Shown: in pieces, positions 33,619 through 42,874 of the stretch
Numbering within the stretch: the stretch's first letter is position 1
How the letters are laid out: each line of letters begins with the position of its first letter
DNA from: JAEUMD01 sp044222395
GTDB taxonomy: Bacteria > Pseudomonadota > Alphaproteobacteria > Rhizobiales > Hyphomicrobiaceae
Reading direction: 5' to 3'
DNA: 64,000 nt
Assembly: GCA_044222395.1 (NCBI GenBank)
Contig: JBGANK010000001.1
Location: 1-64,000 of the forward strand
Notes under the pieces: model-generated
What the model was told of the DNA's origin: nothing
Database searches by the model: none
The model's input: the letters and a program-made list of their open reading frames with translations, nothing else
Program-made: the position numbers and the translations under genes

Positions 33619-35709
33619 TCATCCGATGCTGCCGAGCGCCTTGACGTGGACACCGCGAGCGATCTCGACGTGTGACAGGACCGGAAGCGTTGGAAAGAGC
33701 CGCTCTATGACCAAGCGAACGTATGGCCGCGCTTCGACAGATGTGACCACGACGAACTGTTCACCCTTGTCCATGTGTTTCTTGATGACAAGATTGGCAT
33801 CGCGGCTGAATTCCTCGATGAGTCTGGGATCGATGTCGAACTCAACGACCTCGCCGCGCTGATCTCGCTTCAGCGCTTCGTGGAACGCCAGGTCCCATCT
33901 GCTGCCAAGCCGCAGCACCGACAGCTCGCCGTCCTTGGCCAAGTCGCCGCAGATCTGCTGGCTGATTCTCTGTCGCACATGCTCTGCAATCTGCTCTGCT
34001 CGCCTCGAATGCGGGGCAATCTCCGCGATCGCCTCCAGGATCAGCTGGATGTTGCGGATCGACACGCGTTCTGCGAGCAGCATCTTCAAGACCGCCTGGA
34101 TTCCGGAGTTCGAGATATGCGCGGGCCGAATTTCGTCCAGCAAACGCTTGTACTCAGCCGACAGGCTTTCAACCAGCTTCTGCAGGTCGCGATATGAGAA
34201 CAACTGGGCGAGATTGTTCCGGATGGCTTCACTCAAGTGCGTGAGCAGGACAGTCAGGATATCGACCGTCGTGAAGCCCTCCCTGCGCACCTCCTTCGAG
34301 AACGCTTCCGGAATCCAGATCGCCTTAAGACCGAAAGCGGGCTCGAACGTCTCCGTACCTGGCACAGATGGCATCGGGCCTGACCCGACAATGACCAGCA
34401 CATCGCTCAACGGCAGCTCGTGGCCGGCAAGTGTCGCACCATGAACTCGAATCTGGTAACCGCGCGGCGGCAGCGACAGGTCGTCGGTTATTTGAATCTC
34501 GGGCACCACGAAGCCATACTGACGCGCAAACTTGCGGCGCAGCTTCGCCACCCGCTGCAGCAGTTCGTCATGCTTGCGCAGGAACACCGCCGAGAGCTGC
34601 TGCCCAAAGATGATCTCGACCTCGCACGTCTGCAGTGCGCCCTTGACGGAATTCTTCTTCTGTTCTTCCGCATCCAGGCTCGCCCTTGCCTCACGCGCCG
34701 CCTCCGCCTCGCGCTCCGCTTCCCAGCGCTTTGGAATGAGATAGCCGGTCACGCCCGCGAGAGTTGCGAGAATTGCGAACGGCAGAAACGGAAGCCCCGG
34801 AACGACTGCCATCACGCCCATCATGGTCGCCGTGACGACCAGCGCTCTTGGGTGATTGCCGATCTGGCCCAGCACCGCCTTGTCGACCGAACCGCGCGTG
34901 CCGCCTTTGGCAACCACCAGACCGGCCGCAAGCGAGATGATCAGCGCAGGTATCTGCGATACGAGCCCGTCACCAACCGACAGTTTGGTGAACACGTCGA
35001 CCGCTTCACTCGGCGCCATGCCGTGCCGGAAGGTTGCTATTGCGATTCCGCCGAAGATGTTGACAGCGGTAATGATGAGACCGGCAATCGCGTCACCGCG
35101 GACAAACTTCGAGGCGCCATCCATCGAGCCGAAGAACGAGCTCTCTTCTTCAAGCTCACGCCTCCGGCGCTGCGCCTCCCGATCATCGATGAGGCCTGCC
35201 GACAGATCCGCATCGATCGCCATCTGCTTGCCCGGAATCCCATCGAGCGCAAAGCGGGCGCCAACCTCCGCAATACGCGATGCACCTTTGGTAATGACGA
35301 TGAAATTGACCGTCAGCAGGATCAGGAAGATCACGATCCCGATGAAGAAGTCGCCGCCCATCACGAAGTTCGCGAACCCCGCGATCACGTACCCTGCCGA
35401 CGTATGACCGTCCGCACCACTCGTCAGGATCAGACGCGTCGTCGCTATGTTGAGCGCCAGCCGCAGCATGGTCGCAATCAACAGTACGGTCGGAAACGCC
35501 GAGAAATCCAGCGGTCTTTGGATCCACAACGCCACCATCAGAATCAGGATTGAAATCGCAATCGACACCGCAAGTCCGAGATCGATGACGATGGCCGGCA
35601 GCGGCAGGAACAGCACGGTCAGGATCACGATGACGCCCACGGCAAAGCCGACGTCCTTGACACCGCTCACCATCTCCAACGCCGATCCATCGGCCGTCGA
35701 CTGCGACAT
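33619..35709 (-). CDS. flhA: Flagellar export gate protein FlhA
   Basis: 696 aa from the ATG at 35709, which follows GAAGGGGGG. The N-terminal half has eight membrane segments, with the FHIPEP-family hallmark regions PLPAIVIDLGLAVSIAISILIL and AEVGARFALDGIPGKQMAIDADL. The cytoplasmic C-terminal half (from about residue 340) forms the nonameric ring that docks chaperone-substrate complexes. Length is normal. It is followed directly by fliR. Confidence 0.95.
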   Translation of the reverse strand: MSQSTADGSALEMVSGVKDVGFAVGVIVILTVLFLPLPAIVIDLGLAVSIAISILILMVALWIQRPLDFSAFPTVLLIATMLRLALNIATTRLILTSGADGHTSAGYVIAGFANFVMGGDFFIGIVIFLILLTVNFIVITKGASRIAEVGARFALDGIPGKQMAIDADLSAGLIDDREAQRRRRELEEESSFFGSMDGASKFVRGDAIAGLIITAVNIFGGIAIATFRHGMAPSEAVDVFTKLSVGDGLVSQIPALIISLAAGLVVAKGGTRGSVDKAVLGQIGNHPRALVVTATMMGVMAVVPGLPFLPFAILATLAGVTGYLIPKRWEAEREAEAAREARASLDAEEQKKNSVKGALQTCEVEIIFGQQLSAVFLRKHDELLQRVAKLRRKFARQYGFVVPEIQITDDLSLPPRGYQIRVHGATLAGHELPLSDVLVIVGSGPMPSVPGTETFEPAFGLKAIWIPEAFSKEVRREGFTTVDILTVLLTHLSEAIRNNLAQLFSYRDLQKLVESLSAEYKRLLDEIRPAHISNSGIQAVLKMLLAERVSIRNIQLILEAIAEIAPHSRRAEQIAEHVRQRISQQICGDLAKDGELSVLRLGSRWDLAFHEALKRDQRGEVVEFDIDPRLIEEFSRDANLVIKKHMDKGEQFVVVTSVEARPYVRLVIERLFPTLPVLSHVEIARGVHVKALGSIG

Positions 35710-35818
35710 ATGCCCCCCTTCAACGATCCAACCGACACAATTGCACCAACATCCATTCGCACGCGCTCCGGACTGCACCGTCGCTGGCCACATCCGGTCT
35801 GCACCGCCACGGCAGCCT

Positions 35819-36085
35819 TCAGAATCCCTTTTCGATGTACGAGTATGACATCTGCGCGAAAGCGAATACGCTTGTGCCGACGTAATGGGCAGAGAAGATT
35901 GCCGCGATGAAGATCGCGATGATCTTCGGCACAAACGTCAACGTAACCTCTTGCACCTGGGTCAGGGCCTGCAGCAATGCAATGGCGATCCCAACCACCA
36001 TCGCGGTCACTACCGCCGGACCAGCCCCCACGATCACTGTCCAGATCGCGTACTTGACGAGATCAAGCGCATCGGCCTCGTTCAT
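35819..36085 (-). CDS. fliQ: Flagellar export gate protein FliQ
   Basis: 88 aa with two membrane helices (AIWTVIVGAGPAVVTAMVVGIAIALLQALTQVQE and FVPKIIAIFIAAIFSAHYVG). The QALTQVQExTLxFVPK core is the family signature. Its start overlaps the stop of flgD by four bases. Confidence 0.94.
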   Translation of the reverse strand: MNEADALDLVKYAIWTVIVGAGPAVVTAMVVGIAIALLQALTQVQEVTLTFVPKIIAIFIAAIFSAHYVGTSVFAFAQMSYSYIEKGF

Positions 36086-36507
36086 GCGCCGCCTGATCCC
36101 ACGACGACACCCGACTGAACAGGGACCTCGCGCCCGTCGCTCAACACTGCCACGACACCTCCACCTTCGATTCGCGCCTTGACGACCGTACCCAGAGTGG
36201 TTCCATCAGCAGATTGTATTGTGTGCCCCACCAGGCTGCCCGCCTGCGAAATGAGTGATGACGTCAGCAGCTCCCCCAGCCGATCATTCGACTTGATTGT
36301 CTGTTCGACCTGCGAGAACGTTGCAAGCTGCGCAACGTAGTCGCTGGAGTCCATCGGCTGCATCGGATCCTGATTCTTCATCTGCGCCAGCAGCAGCTTG
36401 AGAAATGCGCTGTAATCGAGCGCCGCCTTCTGAGCCGAAGATGGCGCAGCCGCCTGCAACCCGCCCGCAGCGCTCGCAGCAATTGACCCCACTCCCGTCG
36501 TTGCCAT
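36082..36507 (-). CDS. flgD: Hook-capping scaffold protein FlgD
   Basis: 141 aa from the ATG at 36507, preceded by CGGAGTGATCCG. The conserved block LDYSAFLKLLLAQMKNQDPMQPMDSSDYVAQLATFSQVEQ defines FlgD. It is of the short alphaproteobacterial form, ending with VGHTIQSADGTTLGTVVKARI and without the extra beta domains. FlgD caps the growing hook and is itself an export substrate. An open frame extends to 36678, but its extra residues look non-coding. Confidence 0.9.
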   Translation of the reverse strand: MATTGVGSIAASAAGGLQAAAPSSAQKAALDYSAFLKLLLAQMKNQDPMQPMDSSDYVAQLATFSQVEQTIKSNDRLGELLTSSLISQAGSLVGHTIQSADGTTLGTVVKARIEGGGVVAVLSDGREVPVQSGVVVGSGGA

Positions 36508-36695
36508 CGGATCACTCCGTTTTCTTTCTGCAAGGCCTCGATCCCAAGGCCGCTGTCCGCAAAATCCATCGTGTTCACGATCGAACACACTATTCCCGGC
36601 GAAGGTCGGCAGGCATCCGTGGACGAAAGCCACGAACAAGAATTGGCAAGCGATCCGACGAATATGCTCCGGAACCAAGCATTGTACTTGGAACC

Positions 36696-37115
36696 CTAGG
36701 CCACGCTCGCAGCGAGTTGTTCATTGGGCTTCAGGATCGCATCCTCGATCTCGAACATGGACCGGATCCGCTTCAGCGCATCGAAGTAGCGTTGCGCTTC
36801 GATCATTGCCCGGACTTGGACGAGCGCCTCGAGCACGTCGAGATCCTTGTAGGTCGCAACGAGGTCGCGGTGCTGCTGCTGATAGATCTGTTGCGCAATA
36901 CCGATCGTCTTGGGCTCCATCAGCATCGACTGGACCACGAAATAGAGCTGCCGCAGAGGTGTCGTCGCCCCTTCCTCCTGCATGACGTGACTGTCGAGCA
37001 GAAAGACGACGTCATTGAGCAGCTCCATGGTCACTTTGCGATCAACCCTGATCACCGCGCCATTGACGAAGATGCGCTCCTTGGGCTTGAGATGAATCTT
37101 GAGATTGCTCTTCAC
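36696..37115 (-). CDS. flbT: Flagellin synthesis regulator FlbT
   Basis: 139 aa from a GTG at 37115. The start is decided by the GTGA overlap with the flaF stop and by the family's opening KSNLKIHLKPKERIFVNGAVIRVDRK. FlbT binds the 5' untranslated region of flagellin mRNA in Caulobacter and controls its stability; in rhizobia and Brucella the effect can be positive. The conserved leader found before both flagellin genes of this window could be its target. Confidence 0.92.
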   Translation of the reverse strand: MKSNLKIHLKPKERIFVNGAVIRVDRKVTMELLNDVVFLLDSHVMQEEGATTPLRQLYFVVQSMLMEPKTIGIAQQIYQQQHRDLVATYKDLDVLEALVQVRAMIEAQRYFDALKRIRSMFEIEDAILKPNEQLAASVA

Positions 37116-37468
37116 GAGATGCCGTCCCGGATGGATTTTGACACGACGATGAGATCCTTGAAGCTCTTCACCTCGCCGGTTCTGACGCGTTCCAGCTCCT
37201 TCACAATCCAGATGCCAATCGAAATGATCTGCGCTCTCAGGTCCCTCGGCAGGGCGTTGTTGACGTCCGCGAGGTCCTCGATCAAAACCGCCCACAGCTT
37301 GCTTGTGAAGAACACCGCCTTCGTCAGCTCAACCGTATTGCCGCCCGATTGCTCCGCCGCTTCCATGAGAATAATGGAATGATCGATCGCGGACCTCTCG
37401 CGTTCCCGCGCTTCGGCCTGATCGTCAGCGTGAGTATCCGCATATTGCTGTGAGTACATGGCCACCAT
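37112..37468 (-). CDS. flaF: Flagellin synthesis regulator FlaF
   Basis: 118 aa. The block AIDHSIILMEAAEQSG and then LWAVLIEDLADVNNALPRDLRAQIISIGIWIVKELE are typical for FlaF, the partner that counteracts FlbT and acts as a flagellin secretion chaperone. Met4 is an alternative start. It directly precedes flbT, as in nearly all Hyphomicrobiales. Confidence 0.92.
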   Translation of the reverse strand: MVAMYSQQYADTHADDQAEARERERSAIDHSIILMEAAEQSGGNTVELTKAVFFTSKLWAVLIEDLADVNNALPRDLRAQIISIGIWIVKELERVRTGEVKSFKDLIVVSKSIRDGIS

Positions 37469-37509
37469 TTGTGTCTATCGCTCGAATTGTTGGTCGCTCA
37501 GTTCGTGAC

Positions 37510-38553
37510 CTAGAGGAATTTCAGGAGTGACAGGTCCTGCAGTCTCGCCGTGACGGAATAGGACGTCTCCAGTCCATTCCGCAGAGTCATCAGTCGCGTT
37601 GCGGCTTCGTAGGAATCGACACCCTCGAATTCTCCGATGCTTCGCTCCAGCACTGACTTCTCGAGAACGATATGATCTGTAGCTTTTGCGAGGCGTTCTT
37701 GCATGATGCCGACGCTCGATTGCAGGCGCGCGATTCCCGCGCTGGCGCGTGTCGCCAGTTCACCGAGCCGGTCCGCGAGAGCGCCGAACGCATCCGCACT
37801 TAGAGCCTCGATGTCGCTATCGAGAACCGCAGCCAACGCCGAGTAGAGCTCGCGAATCGCCACATTGTTGATCGTCACCGACGTCTCAGCCGTCGCCGAC
37901 ATCGATATGCGGTTGACCAATGTGCGCTCATCCGCCGATGAAATGACCGACCCCCAAGACGGATCCTCGAAAATGGCGGCAAAGACCGTGTCAAGGTAGC
38001 TCGCCATATCCGAGCCCGCGATGTCGGCAGCATTACCTCCAACTCCTGCCACCAATCCCGCGAACGCACTCTGCACGGCGGTTCGGGCAGCCCCAGTCGG
38101 ATCTGACAGATAGTCGTCAAGCGGTGGCGTGTCGGTATTCACGCCTGAGAAGACAAAAGCACCCCCGCTCGTCGACTTTGACAGCGTCAGCAGCTGCTCC
38201 ATCGCTGAGCGCGCGCCTTCCAGCAACACGCTGCGGTCGCCACCGCTCTGTCGAACAGCCGCTACTGCTGCGAAGAGTTCGTTGCCGAGCTGCCCCATCG
38301 CACCAAGAGCACTCTGTGTCACATCGAGTCGCGTGCTTGCCGCGGCATTGCTTTGTTGAATCGATTCGAACTGCAAACCAAGCCCGCGCAGGTCGATGAC
38401 ATCTGAGAGACTTGAGCCGATCGCCAAGCCGACATCGGATTTTCTTCCGCTGGAAACCTCGATTTCCGCCGCCGCCATCGCAGTCCTGGACTTCTGAATT
38501 GTGAGCCGCATCGTCTCTGTCTGCGCCAGCGATGACGGGAATATGGCTTTCAT
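37510..38553 (-). CDS. flgL: Hook-filament junction protein FlgL
   Basis: 347 aa, flagellin-like. The N-terminal helix (TMRLTIQKSRTAMAAAEIEVSSGRKSDVGLAIG) and the C-terminal helix (SIGEFEGVDSYEAATRLMTLRNGLETSYSVTARLQDLSLLKFL) are the D0/D1 segments of junction proteins. It follows flgK with a 2-bp gap. It links hook and filament together with FlgK. Confidence 0.9.
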   Translation of the reverse strand: MKAIFPSSLAQTETMRLTIQKSRTAMAAAEIEVSSGRKSDVGLAIGSSLSDVIDLRGLGLQFESIQQSNAAASTRLDVTQSALGAMGQLGNELFAAVAAVRQSGGDRSVLLEGARSAMEQLLTLSKSTSGGAFVFSGVNTDTPPLDDYLSDPTGAARTAVQSAFAGLVAGVGGNAADIAGSDMASYLDTVFAAIFEDPSWGSVISSADERTLVNRISMSATAETSVTINNVAIRELYSALAAVLDSDIEALSADAFGALADRLGELATRASAGIARLQSSVGIMQERLAKATDHIVLEKSVLERSIGEFEGVDSYEAATRLMTLRNGLETSYSVTARLQDLSLLKFL

Positions 38554-38555
38554 GG

Positions 38556-40025
38556 CTACCTCGCCGCGCTGAGTAATGCATCGAACATGCTGGTCACCGT
38601 GGTCAGCAACCGCGACGAAGCCTGATAGGATCTCTCCAGCGCGATCAACGTCGTCAGCTCATCATCGAGATTGATGCCGACCCCATCCTGCCAGGCGGCA
38701 AGCGCTCTCTGACCGACGACCTGCTTGTCGTCATGCTTTTCGCTGAACACGCGGCGCAATTCCGACAGCCAGCCGGCACTGTCGGCTGCAAACTTCGAAA
38801 CACTCGCCTGCGTGCTGATTCCCGCGGCCACATCGAAGGCGATGCCCCCATCAAGTCTTGTCATGACCTCTCGCAGCCGATCGCTGAATCCGGAAGCGCC
38901 GGTGGCGTTGTAGATGTAGTTGGGAACGAGCGGATCCGAGATGCCGCCGTCCCTCAGCCGCGAGACGATGCCGCCCCGTCGCGGATCGACATTAGCGTTG
39001 ACTTCGATGACAGCCGCTAGGCCGTCGACCACGATGCCGGCCGCAGGCACACTTCCGCTGGGATATGTGAACAGCCCTGCGCGATCAGGCAGCGTCGCCG
39101 GCACTCCCTGGTCGTGCTCCGCAAATGCCCAAACCAGACCCCTGGCGATTTCATCCAGCTGACGGTTGAACGTGACGGCGATGTCATCGCGCAGCCGCAG
39201 CAGTCCCGCGACCCGGCCGCCAAGCCGCGATGCACCCTCCACTCCGAACGGTACGCCATCAATGCTGATCTGGCCGCCGGCCACGCCCGGAACCAACGGC
39301 TGGCTCGGCACGAAATCGATTTCGCGTGGCACGGTTTCGAACAGCGTTGCTCCATTGCCGGCGAACAGCACCATGTCATTGCCATCGCGTATCACGGCTC
39401 GCACGCCGATGAGTTCGGAAATCGTGCGCAACAGACTGTTGCGGGCGTCTACCTGATCGGTGACATCCCGGCCTGCATACGTTCCATTGACGATCTCGCC
39501 GTTGACCTTCTCGAAGCGCTGCAGCAGCTCCCGAAGTTGCACGACGGCATCGGCGATCCCTGCGTCGGCATTGGCGCGAACATCGGCCACCAGCTTCGCG
39601 GCATCATTGAGGCCCACTGCCACGTCTCTTGAACGTTCGACGGCAACCTGGAGCGCCAGCTCATCATGCGGCGAACCGGCAGCTGTCTGCAGTGCTGTCT
39701 GCAGTTCGGCTATCGTCGCCGCCGGACTGAGCCCCAACTGCGGATCGCCCACCACCTTGTCGAGTTGCTCCAGTCCGGCCGTGACCGCCCGCACCTCCTC
39801 GAATGCCGCGGCGTTGTCGAGCACGCTGTCAAAGAGCGCCTGATTGATGGAGTTGGAAATTCCGGCGACGTAGACACTGCCCATCGCGGTCGTTGCGAGG
39901 TCCGCGGATTTTCGTGCACTGTTTGGATCTCCGACATTCTGCACGTTGCGCGAGACAACGGACGTCGCCGTACCCGTCGCCGAAAGAGCACTTCTCGCAA
40001 CGTCATATGCCAGGGATAGCGACAT
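38556..40025 (-). CDS. flgK: Hook-associated protein FlgK
   Basis: 489 aa. N-terminal hook-family motif DVARSALSATGTATSVVSRNVQNVGDPNSARKSA and C-terminal LTTLIALERSYQASSRLLTTVTSMFDALL. The length and the internal block (YVAGISNSINQALFDSVLDN; DARNSLLRTISELIGV) fit FlgK. The ATG at 40025 is preferred over a GTG two codons earlier. In an operon with flgE and flgL. Confidence 0.92.
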   Translation of the reverse strand: MSLSLAYDVARSALSATGTATSVVSRNVQNVGDPNSARKSADLATTAMGSVYVAGISNSINQALFDSVLDNAAAFEEVRAVTAGLEQLDKVVGDPQLGLSPAATIAELQTALQTAAGSPHDELALQVAVERSRDVAVGLNDAAKLVADVRANADAGIADAVVQLRELLQRFEKVNGEIVNGTYAGRDVTDQVDARNSLLRTISELIGVRAVIRDGNDMVLFAGNGATLFETVPREIDFVPSQPLVPGVAGGQISIDGVPFGVEGASRLGGRVAGLLRLRDDIAVTFNRQLDEIARGLVWAFAEHDQGVPATLPDRAGLFTYPSGSVPAAGIVVDGLAAVIEVNANVDPRRGGIVSRLRDGGISDPLVPNYIYNATGASGFSDRLREVMTRLDGGIAFDVAAGISTQASVSKFAADSAGWLSELRRVFSEKHDDKQVVGQRALAAWQDGVGINLDDELTTLIALERSYQASSRLLTTVTSMFDALLSAAR

Positions 40026-40055
40026 GACCACCAGCCTTCCACGGACAGCGCCACA

Positions 40056-41318
40056 CTAGCGCTTCAGGTTGACAAGCACTTCGAGCAGTTCAGCACCAGT
40101 CTGAAACACGCGCGAGTTGGCGGTATAGTTGCGCTGCGCCTCGATCATGTCAGTCAGCTCGTTTGCAAGGTCGACCGTCGAATTCTCGAGCGCTCCTGAC
40201 ACGATCTCGCCCAGGCCATCCGTGCCAGCGAAACCGATGCGCAGATCTCCCGACATGTTCGACGGCTCGAAGACGTTGCCGCTGATTGGGATCAAGCGAT
40301 CCGCACTCACGACGTCGGCCATCGAGATGCGATAGATGGATCTTCGTGTACCGTTCGCATAGGTCTCGTAGACAGTCCCGTCTTCCGCAATCTCGATCGC
40401 CGCCACATCACTCGGTGCATTGCCGTTCGCGTTGACCTCCAGCACGGTGTAGTCCGTGGCCAGCTGCGTCATCTTGGAGACATCAAGCTCCATCGTCACG
40501 CCACCAGGAATCGGGATGCTCAACATTGTCGGTCCGGAAGGATCAATTCTGCCATCGGCACCGAAGATCAGCGTATCCGCGACCAGCGGCCCAGAGCCGT
40601 AAGGAAATGTACCTGTTGCAGGCCGGCCCGCCGCATCGAAGACGGCAACATCCCACTCTCCGGTCGTCGCCGACTGCGTGAAGTGGACATCGAGCAAGAT
40701 CTCCTGCCCGAGTTCGCCGAAAACGAGAATCGATGAGCGCGCAGTGGAGGTCGCCGTCGCCGAATTCGCTGACGGCAGATCCGCAGCCGGCACCGGCGCC
40801 GAAAACGCCGGCAAATTGGCGGTGAAATTGCCTGCGTTCGTCGGTAGCGCCTCCAGCCGGTTTGAGCGAACGATCACCGGCTCGAGGCCCGCCGTCGAAT
40901 TCACTACGGCAACGTCCGCACCGCCGGGGTCGAGCGGCACGCCCAGAAGTGTAAAGCCCGCTGCGTTGACAAGTCGACCCTCGTCGTCAGGTACAAAAGC
41001 CCCGGCCCGCGTCAGCAGAGCACGCCCGTTGTCGTCGCTCACGACGAAAAAGCCGTCACCGACGATGGCCAGATCGAACGGTGAGGTAGAAAAGGCCAGC
41101 GTACCTTGCGCTGTGATGTGGTGACGAACATCGGTTTCCACACCGCCGGACGAATACCCCGATGGTGTCGTATTGACCAGTAGCGACGAGAACTCGGTTG
41201 ACGCCGCCTTGTATCCGGTCGTGTTAGCGTTGGCGATGTTCTCAGCCAGCGTGCCGAGACGGTTCGATTGCGCGTCCATGCCCGACGCGCCTGTTCGCAT
41301 CATCCCGTAAATGCTCAT
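40056..41318 (-). CDS. flgE: Flagellar hook protein FlgE
   Basis: 420 aa. The N-terminus GMMRTGASGMDAQSNRLGTLAENIANANTTGYKAASTEF and the C-terminus ALENSTVDLANELTDMIEAQRNYTANSRVFQTGAELLEVLVNLKR are the hook D0 segments. The middle part forms the exposed hook domains. It leads the flgE-flgK-flgL-flaF-flbT series, a set known in rhizobia to be controlled by the Rem/FtcR regulator whose gene lies just upstream here. Confidence 0.94.
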   Translation of the reverse strand: MSIYGMMRTGASGMDAQSNRLGTLAENIANANTTGYKAASTEFSSLLVNTTPSGYSSGGVETDVRHHITAQGTLAFSTSPFDLAIVGDGFFVVSDDNGRALLTRAGAFVPDDEGRLVNAAGFTLLGVPLDPGGADVAVVNSTAGLEPVIVRSNRLEALPTNAGNFTANLPAFSAPVPAADLPSANSATATSTARSSILVFGELGQEILLDVHFTQSATTGEWDVAVFDAAGRPATGTFPYGSGPLVADTLIFGADGRIDPSGPTMLSIPIPGGVTMELDVSKMTQLATDYTVLEVNANGNAPSDVAAIEIAEDGTVYETYANGTRRSIYRISMADVVSADRLIPISGNVFEPSNMSGDLRIGFAGTDGLGEIVSGALENSTVDLANELTDMIEAQRNYTANSRVFQTGAELLEVLVNLKR

Positions 41319-41427
41319 CCCGATCTCCTCAAGCCCGCCCAGATTCCGATGAGCCTAGGCGCGGTGGCTTGCGTGGACCTCGCCACACCGACAAGTTGAC
41401 TCGCACTGGCAACGGACGACACGCGCC

Positions 41428-42114
41428 TCACACGGTGCTCGACGCAACTGCCAGCCGATAGCCCAGATGCCGCTTGGACTCGATCGGATCCCTGCCCAGC
41501 TTCTCCCGCAACCGCTTTCGCAGCTTGCTGATGTGGCTTTCGATCACGTTCTCGCCGATCTCCTGATCGAACAGGCCATAGACCGAGCTGTAGATCTGCG
41601 ACTTGGTCACGCGTCGTCCCTGGCTCGCCACAAGGAACTCCAGGATGCGCAGTTCGCGCCGCGGCAACAGCAGCGGCTCACCATTCACAAGAGGCTCACG
41701 CCCATCGCGGAATATCCGGATTGCGAAGGCGTCCTGCCGGGCGTCCGCCTCAGTGCGTGTCCGTCGCGAGATCGCCTCGATGCGCGCCAGGATCTCGCGC
41801 ACATGGCAGGGCTTGCCCACAACATCATCGACACCGTCGGCAAACAGCTCCAACGTCGACGAAAGCGTCTTCTGCTCCTTCATCGCAATGATTGCTGCGG
41901 CCGACCGGCGCTTGATCAGGTATGCGAGGCTGGCCGGCTTTTCCAGCTCTCCGATCAACACCGCATCTATCGCGCGCACATCGTCTTCAGTCGCACAAGA
42001 CACCCATCCCTCGAACTCATCGGCGCCAAATCCAACGGCCGCGATGCCTTCCCTGCCGAAAGACGACAAGAAGGCATTGGTCACGAGCTCTCGATCGTCC
42101 ACGACCACAATCAT
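41428..42114 (-). CDS. ftcR: Flagellar transcriptional regulator FtcR/Rem-like
   Basis: 228 aa from the ATG at 42114 with GGAGGGGACC upstream. An atypical receiver domain (MIVVVDDRELVTNAF) is followed by an OmpR-type winged helix (LPRRELRILEFLVASQGRRVTKSQIYSSVYG, SHISKLRKRLREKLG, LGYRLA). The position expected to hold the phosphoacceptor Asp reads DAVLIGE, with Gly55 in place; the KP lysine is kept. The sequence and its site beside flgE match FtcR of Brucella and Rem of Sinorhizobium, activators of hook and filament genes. It probably works without phosphorylation. Confidence 0.85.
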   Translation of the reverse strand: MIVVVDDRELVTNAFLSSFGREGIAAVGFGADEFEGWVSCATEDDVRAIDAVLIGELEKPASLAYLIKRRSAAAIIAMKEQKTLSSTLELFADGVDDVVGKPCHVREILARIEAISRRTRTEADARQDAFAIRIFRDGREPLVNGEPLLLPRRELRILEFLVASQGRRVTKSQIYSSVYGLFDQEIGENVIESHISKLRKRLREKLGRDPIESKRHLGYRLAVASSTV

Positions 42115-42387
42115 CGGTCCCCTCCGCGAATCGAATTGTCTCAAAACACACTGTTTTCGATACACGAGAGGAATCCCCACAGATATATCCACGCCGCATA
42201 TAACCCTGCGCGTGACTTGCGAGTCACCAAAACATTGGAGTTTGATGTTTGAAACTATGTTCTTCAGAGATTACGTGGCGATCAAACCACTATTTCGCGA
42301 AAGAATGCTCCTCTGAGAGCCAAGCTGAAATTTGCGATCGACTTCACGATAACAACGAGCAGCTGAGCACGCCTCAATGTCGACAAT

Positions 42388-42855
42388 TCACTCCCGGACG
42401 ATCTGGAATCGCAACACGCTTGAAAAGAATTCTGAACCGAGCTCATCAAAATTCATTTCCTCCGAAAGGCTCGGCTCTGGTACTTTGAATTGAACCCGGA
42501 TTTCGCTTTCTCCGCTCCAAACGACGACCCCGTCGACAACCTTTCCATTCATTAGCCTCAGCGAAATATGCTGATCCTGTCGAGGGACCACGCCACGCCT
42601 AATCCGCACCCGCGCGCCCGTCGTCGATATATCGCAGATCTCAACATTGTAGCTGACGGTCCCAAGCACGCACGCCGCATTGTAGTCCGTGGCAAATCGT
42701 TGGCTCTCCCGGCGCTCGCGAATAGTCCTACCCTGCATCAACTCAAGGGTTTCAGGAAAGGATTCGGCCTGACCAGAGATGGGAGCACCATCGTTGCTCT
42801 TCTTGTTGCGCATTTCCAAATCCAATTCTCGTCTCACGGGCGAACCTTCACCCAA
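42388..42855 (-). CDS. PilZ-domain protein
   Basis: About 141-155 aa. The c-di-GMP motif RRESQRF (about residue 48) is followed by CDISTTGARVRI, fitting RxxxR and DxSxxG, then strands through VVVWSGESEIRVQF. The N-terminal 45 residues are polar. Starts at 42855 or 42813 are both possible. It lies between a flagellar membrane protein gene and ftcR on the same strand, so a role in flagellar performance or number under c-di-GMP is likely but unproven. Confidence 0.78.
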   Translation of the reverse strand: MGEGSPVRRELDLEMRNKKSNDGAPISGQAESFPETLELMQGRTIRERRESQRFATDYNAACVLGTVSYNVEICDISTTGARVRIRRGVVPRQDQHISLRLMNGKVVDGVVVWSGESEIRVQFKVPEPSLSEEMNFDELGSEFFSSVLRFQIVRE

Positions 42856-42874
42856 CGCTCATGTCATTGCCCGT

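Noticed and set aside
34420..35553. 377-codon plus-strand open frame opposite flhA
   Set aside because: Arg/His/Gln-rich shadow of FlhA; no ribosome site or family.
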